Positions 16,666 to 20,008 of a stretch of 20,008 nucleotides of DNA are shown here, in pieces. Location: the NCBI GenBank assembly GCA_011763485.2, contig JAANSK020291712.1, forward strand, positions 1 through 20,008, written 5' to 3'. The first letter of the stretch is position 1, and the number at the start of each line of letters is the position of its first letter. Origin of the DNA: Isoetes engelmannii. Lineage: Eukaryota > Streptophyta > Lycopodiopsida > Isoetales > Isoetaceae. The notes under the pieces are model-generated. The model had not been told where the DNA came from. It saw nothing but the letters and a program-made list of their open reading frames with translations, and did no database searches. The translations under genes and the position numbers were made by a program.

Positions 16666-18097
16666 CTTGTGTACTGATTATTTTGATTTTTTTGGTGAAT
16701 ATATATCCGACGTCCTTCAATTAAAAAAAAAAAAACAAAATGGATGTGTTGCATATCAAGACATGGCTTAAGACCCAGATTCTTAAATGTGTGATTCAAT
16801 GTTTTCCCGGCAGTTTTTCTAAATAGACATGATTTGCCCATGTGGCAAAGTTTAGAAGCAAGTAACAGAGAATCTCGCGGATCTTGCCCAGGAGTAATAT
16901 CGATCAACATCAGAAATTTTGTGCTGATAATGGAATGCAAAAATCGGAGTTTCTTGTTGTCTTGGGGCTCCATTTCATCCGCCTACAAACTGCCAGGACA
17001 ACGGAATTTGGGCGTAGGAAAAAAAATGCTCACAAGATGTGGCAATTAACAATTTTAAAATATGTGAGAATCCATCTCGCGCATACTTATCTTTGTACTA
17101 CAATACAAATTTAAATATCCGGAGGTATACCTTGTATAAGTGCCATCTCCTTTGCAGATATATCACGTTGATCCTCCTCACATCAAACTCCAGTTAGTGC
17201 TTTGCATTAGGTATTTTTATAAAACTTCTATAGCATAAAGATGTTTTGTTTGATCCTTATGTAAAACCCTCATCATCCCATAGAGCTCTAGAGCAAAGAC
17301 AAATCCTTTGACACGAATGACTATCTCTTCGTGATCACTAATTCACTTCAATGTTATATTGAATTTAACATTGTCATTTGGAATTTGTAACACCCGAGAT
17401 AGAACGATGTCTCAACTATGATGAAAATAATAGTATGATTTGACAAGCTTTTGGTATGTGTCTCTGACTTGGTCTATATGATAGTCAAGGTCTTTCTAGT
17501 TATGAAAAATATATCATGTATTCATAGATCTTGAGTCCAAGTTGAGGTACAAATTATATTAGCAGCATTATTATGTGTGCATCTTGCTTTCAGAAAGGTT
17601 AAACATGCCGAAGATTTAGTTTAATGAACTGTGAATTAACTTGGTTTTATCCTTATCTTATATTAATTATGAACTTCAACTAGACATCTCTACAATGGTT
17701 TTGTGAATCTAGATACTCAGTAGTTTTTATACGTTAAACGTGTTCTTAATTCCACGCTTGTACTCCATATCGAGAAAACATTTTATAGAACTTATTAATT
17801 ATGAACTTTGGTCATTCTGTGTTCAAAATGAATTTGTGGATGAATACCATTAATTAACTTTGCACTTGTACCTATGGAGTATCTACTTTTGCAATACATA
17901 CATTTGATAGATTTCAACACATCATTCTAATGGTTATTTCTTATTAGCTATTGATTGATGTTTTCCATTCTATGTCTCTTTTATTGTCATCATGACTAAC
18001 GAAAAGAAGAAAAAAAAAAGAGATAATATCAAATGTGCCCCTAGACATATGCAAAAATGTTTAATCTTTGTTTATCATTTTTGTTTCAACTTCTTAG
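16666..18097. other. No gene seen; possible intron upstream of the ligase exons
   Basis: AT-rich sequence with an A-run near 16723-16735. No exon encoding the central ligase motifs is visible. The exon at 18098 begins in phase 1 after TTCTTAG, so an upstream exon must exist or have been lost. Confidence 0.4.
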
Positions 18098-18781
18098 GTT
18101 ATTTGGACAATCCAACGACCACAATATTTACTAAGGACAAGGATGGATGGTTACATACTGGAGATATAGGATTTATAGACAAAAATGAAGAGATGTTTTT
18201 AACAGATAGGCTAAAACAAGTGATGAAGTATAAAGGGTATCAGGTGCAATTTCTTATTGCCTACTACTTTTCATACAAATATTTTCTTCTTTGATTTTGT
18301 AGAAGCTTAACCTATTACTTTAGGTATCACCTTCAGAGCTTGAGGCCATTTTGATTTCACATCCACTAATATCAGATGTTGCCGTTGTGGGGTATATATC
18401 TTATATTACAAAATTTATATTTTATTCTATTGAATTTGCTATTAATATTACTGTGGTGGACCAGGCGTCAAGATGAAGTAGTAGGAGATATACCAGTAGC
18501 ATTTGTTGTAAAGGCAAATGGTTCTGATATATCTGAGACTAGCATTATTGAATTTGTGAGCAAGCAGGTGAAGCTTTGATACATAGTTTCCATTTTAGTA
18601 TCCATTTGGCCTCCAAGAATGACAACTTTTAATTCAGTTCTTTTGTATATTCATATATTTTTATTAATATCATGGACGTAAATATGGCTTGCAGGTAATA
18701 TATTATAAGAGAATACGATCACCTACTGGGAAACTTTTGTGGAAGGATTTGAAGAAAATACTTGAAGAAATGTCGTATTGA
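18098..18781 (+). CDS. 4-coumarate:CoA ligase-like enzyme, last four exons
   Basis: AMP-forming acyl-CoA ligases of this family activate hydroxycinnamic or other carboxylic acids as acyl-adenylates and pass them to CoA (phenylpropanoid and related pathways). Exons are 18098-18243, 18324-18391, 18465-18567 and 18695-18781 (TGA), with introns of 80, 73 and 127 bp and good GT..AG borders. Translated in order they give [11 protein letters not shown], then [13 protein letters not shown] (the conserved aspartate of the adenylate site), [15 protein letters not shown] (conserved Arg and hinge region), [35 protein letters not shown], then [19 protein letters not shown] with the catalytic lysine in TGK. 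Two oddities are visible. Between KRI and SPTGK the family normally has about ten more residues (the VFF.D.IPK strand and turn), which are missing here in frame. Also, Trp replaces the usual Arg in GKILRKDL. No upstream exons are visible in the 4 kb before it. It is either the 3' part of a gene with a very long intron or a truncated, possibly non-functional copy. A peroxisomal 4CL-like paralogue is possible, but the C-terminus (EEMSY) lacks an SKL signal. Confidence 0.75.
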
Positions 18782-20008
18782 GTTATGTATTTAATAATTT
18801 TTACATATAGAAGAAATTTAGCACAGCGGCAAACCAACGTAGGGGGGAATTCGTGCCAGTTTAGAACCTATGGGACGTAGACCCACATAGCACCAGTTTA
18901 TAAAAGCATGATACAATCGGGGACATGTAGTACTAGCATGGTATGTGCTAGAGTACCATATACACTTTGTTCCAAATTCTTGATAACAAAGCATTATGTC
19001 CCTTGTAATATCCTTAACCGCAACTATGAATATCTATATTACATGCTTTTACATCTTTTTTCTTTTGTTCTTCTTATGTTTGGCATGCCATACAAACTCA
19101 AGTTCAATTTGTTAGTGTCACAGTAGATGCAGCGGTCATTTTTCAAATCTATATTATATATTAGTTAGAAATTATCTTTTTTGAAGGCCTTGTAATAGTA
19201 TCAAATAATTATAAAAATAACTTGCCATACATTCAATTAACAACGACGATGACGAGAATAGAATTTTCAAGTTCACAGGAAGCTGTAGCTTATGGGATAC
19301 TTTGCAACACAACCAAATGGGTCCTGCCCCCTACATGGCAAATTAATCTAGGTTTAAGCCTGATTTAAGCATCAATAAGGATTTACAACACCAGGAAACT
19401 GGATTACGAGTTAACCAGAAAAATGGATTACGTGCTGCATTGTAACCACGCGATTTTGGAAGTGGAAGCAGTTGTATAGAATTTTCTTACATCTTTTTCA
19501 TCATTCAAACTTCCCATTTTCTCATATTTAAGAACACCATCTCTAGACATCCACTGCCAATGTTGGTCCCTAGACACTTTCATCTCTCTCTTACGTCTTC
19601 ATCCAAAAATCCTTAGAATAAGAATCTTTGTCAAAAATTACTTCCAATTTAAGATCGATCATGCATATTTCATCTTTCATGTAGAACATTCCTCAATACA
19701 ATGTAATGCGTGTGTGAAAATATTGTTTGCACATGTGCAATGTGCAGAGTCATCATATATGAAGTGGAATGGCAATATCAAAATTTATGTCATGTGGATG
19801 ATATCATTTCAGTCTCATAATACAAGTGATCAACAATATTGGTATTTCATTTCAACATTTATCACCTAAAACATTGTAATGACGTATTAATTAAAGCCCA
19901 TGTGCAGACTATTATGCCAAAAAAGAGAAGCTGTTGATGCTCCTGATTCCATATTCTCTGCTGTTTCTGAGCCTTGGCCAACAGTCGTCTTCCCTGTGAC
20001 CGAGCCTG
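18782..20008. other. No gene seen; 3' flank and intergenic DNA
   Basis: AT-rich. GTGCCAGTTTAGAA (about 18854) and GCACCAGTTTATAA (about 18890) are a short near-repeat. The last ~90 bp (19915-20008) are GC-richer and open on both strands, and could be the edge of an exon continuing past the window. Nothing there can be identified. Confidence 0.45.

Noticed and set aside
17388-17402. TGTAACACCCGAGAT, which resembles the start of some plant long terminal repeats
   Set aside because: A 10-base resemblance only; no matching second copy, primer-binding site or coding remnant was found nearby.
1-20008. CRISPR arrays, bacterial operons or plasmid features
   Set aside because: Spliced genes, plant enzyme motifs and the repeat landscape show eukaryotic nuclear DNA; none of the tandem repeats has a repeat-spacer layout.

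Overview
The window looks like nuclear DNA of a land plant. It is AT-rich and gene-poor, carries many decayed repeats, and its two recognisable genes are split by short AT-rich introns (about 63-130 bp) with GT..AG borders. The 4-coumarate:CoA ligase-like gene near the right end argues for a plant. The repeat load would suit a gymnosperm, fern or bryophyte, but the species cannot be read from this sequence.

Region by region. (1) Positions 1-3653 are a nest of old repeats. A ~105-bp sequence at the left edge recurs as a direct repeat at 3549. Between the two copies lie several copies of two repeat modules in both orientations, so the block could fold back on itself. I find no intact gene there. 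(2) Positions 3654-7833 have no convincing gene. They hold a further fragment of the same repeat family near 4950, a ~280-bp foldback (5822-6103), a nine-unit ~18-bp minisatellite (6490-6656), a strong small hairpin (6797-6847) and a 70-bp tandem duplication (7071-7208). (3) Positions 7834-9903 contain the remains of a five-exon gene for a tyrosine recombinase of the Crypton/DUF3504 type (relatives: KIAA1958, QRICH1, ZMYM). It is broken by three in-frame stops and about two frame changes, but the catalytic landmarks are still legible. This is the most interesting item. (4) Positions 9904-12490 hold a perfect 26-bp palindrome, a promoter-like or 5'-UTR-like stretch with a 17-bp direct repeat, a ~275-bp foldback rich in CAGGTC/GACCTG motifs, and an A/T-rich tandem repeat. 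(5) Positions 12490-18097 are mostly featureless and AT-rich. Exceptions are a GC-richer block (13060-13545) that could be a transferred fragment, a 54-bp tandem repeat, a likely ~370-bp MITE with ~37-bp imperfect terminal inverted repeats (15841-16212) and a tRNA B-box-like sequence. (6) Positions 18098-18781 carry the last four exons of a 4CL-like AMP-forming ligase on the plus strand. Its upstream exons are not visible, and an in-frame gap of about ten residues sits next to the catalytic lysine loop. (7) The remainder to 20008 shows no gene.

No operon-like or pathway cooperation is apparent. The recombinase remnant and the ligase exons are unrelated neighbours set in repeat-rich intergenic DNA. 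Family assignments come from motifs recognised by eye, not from searches.
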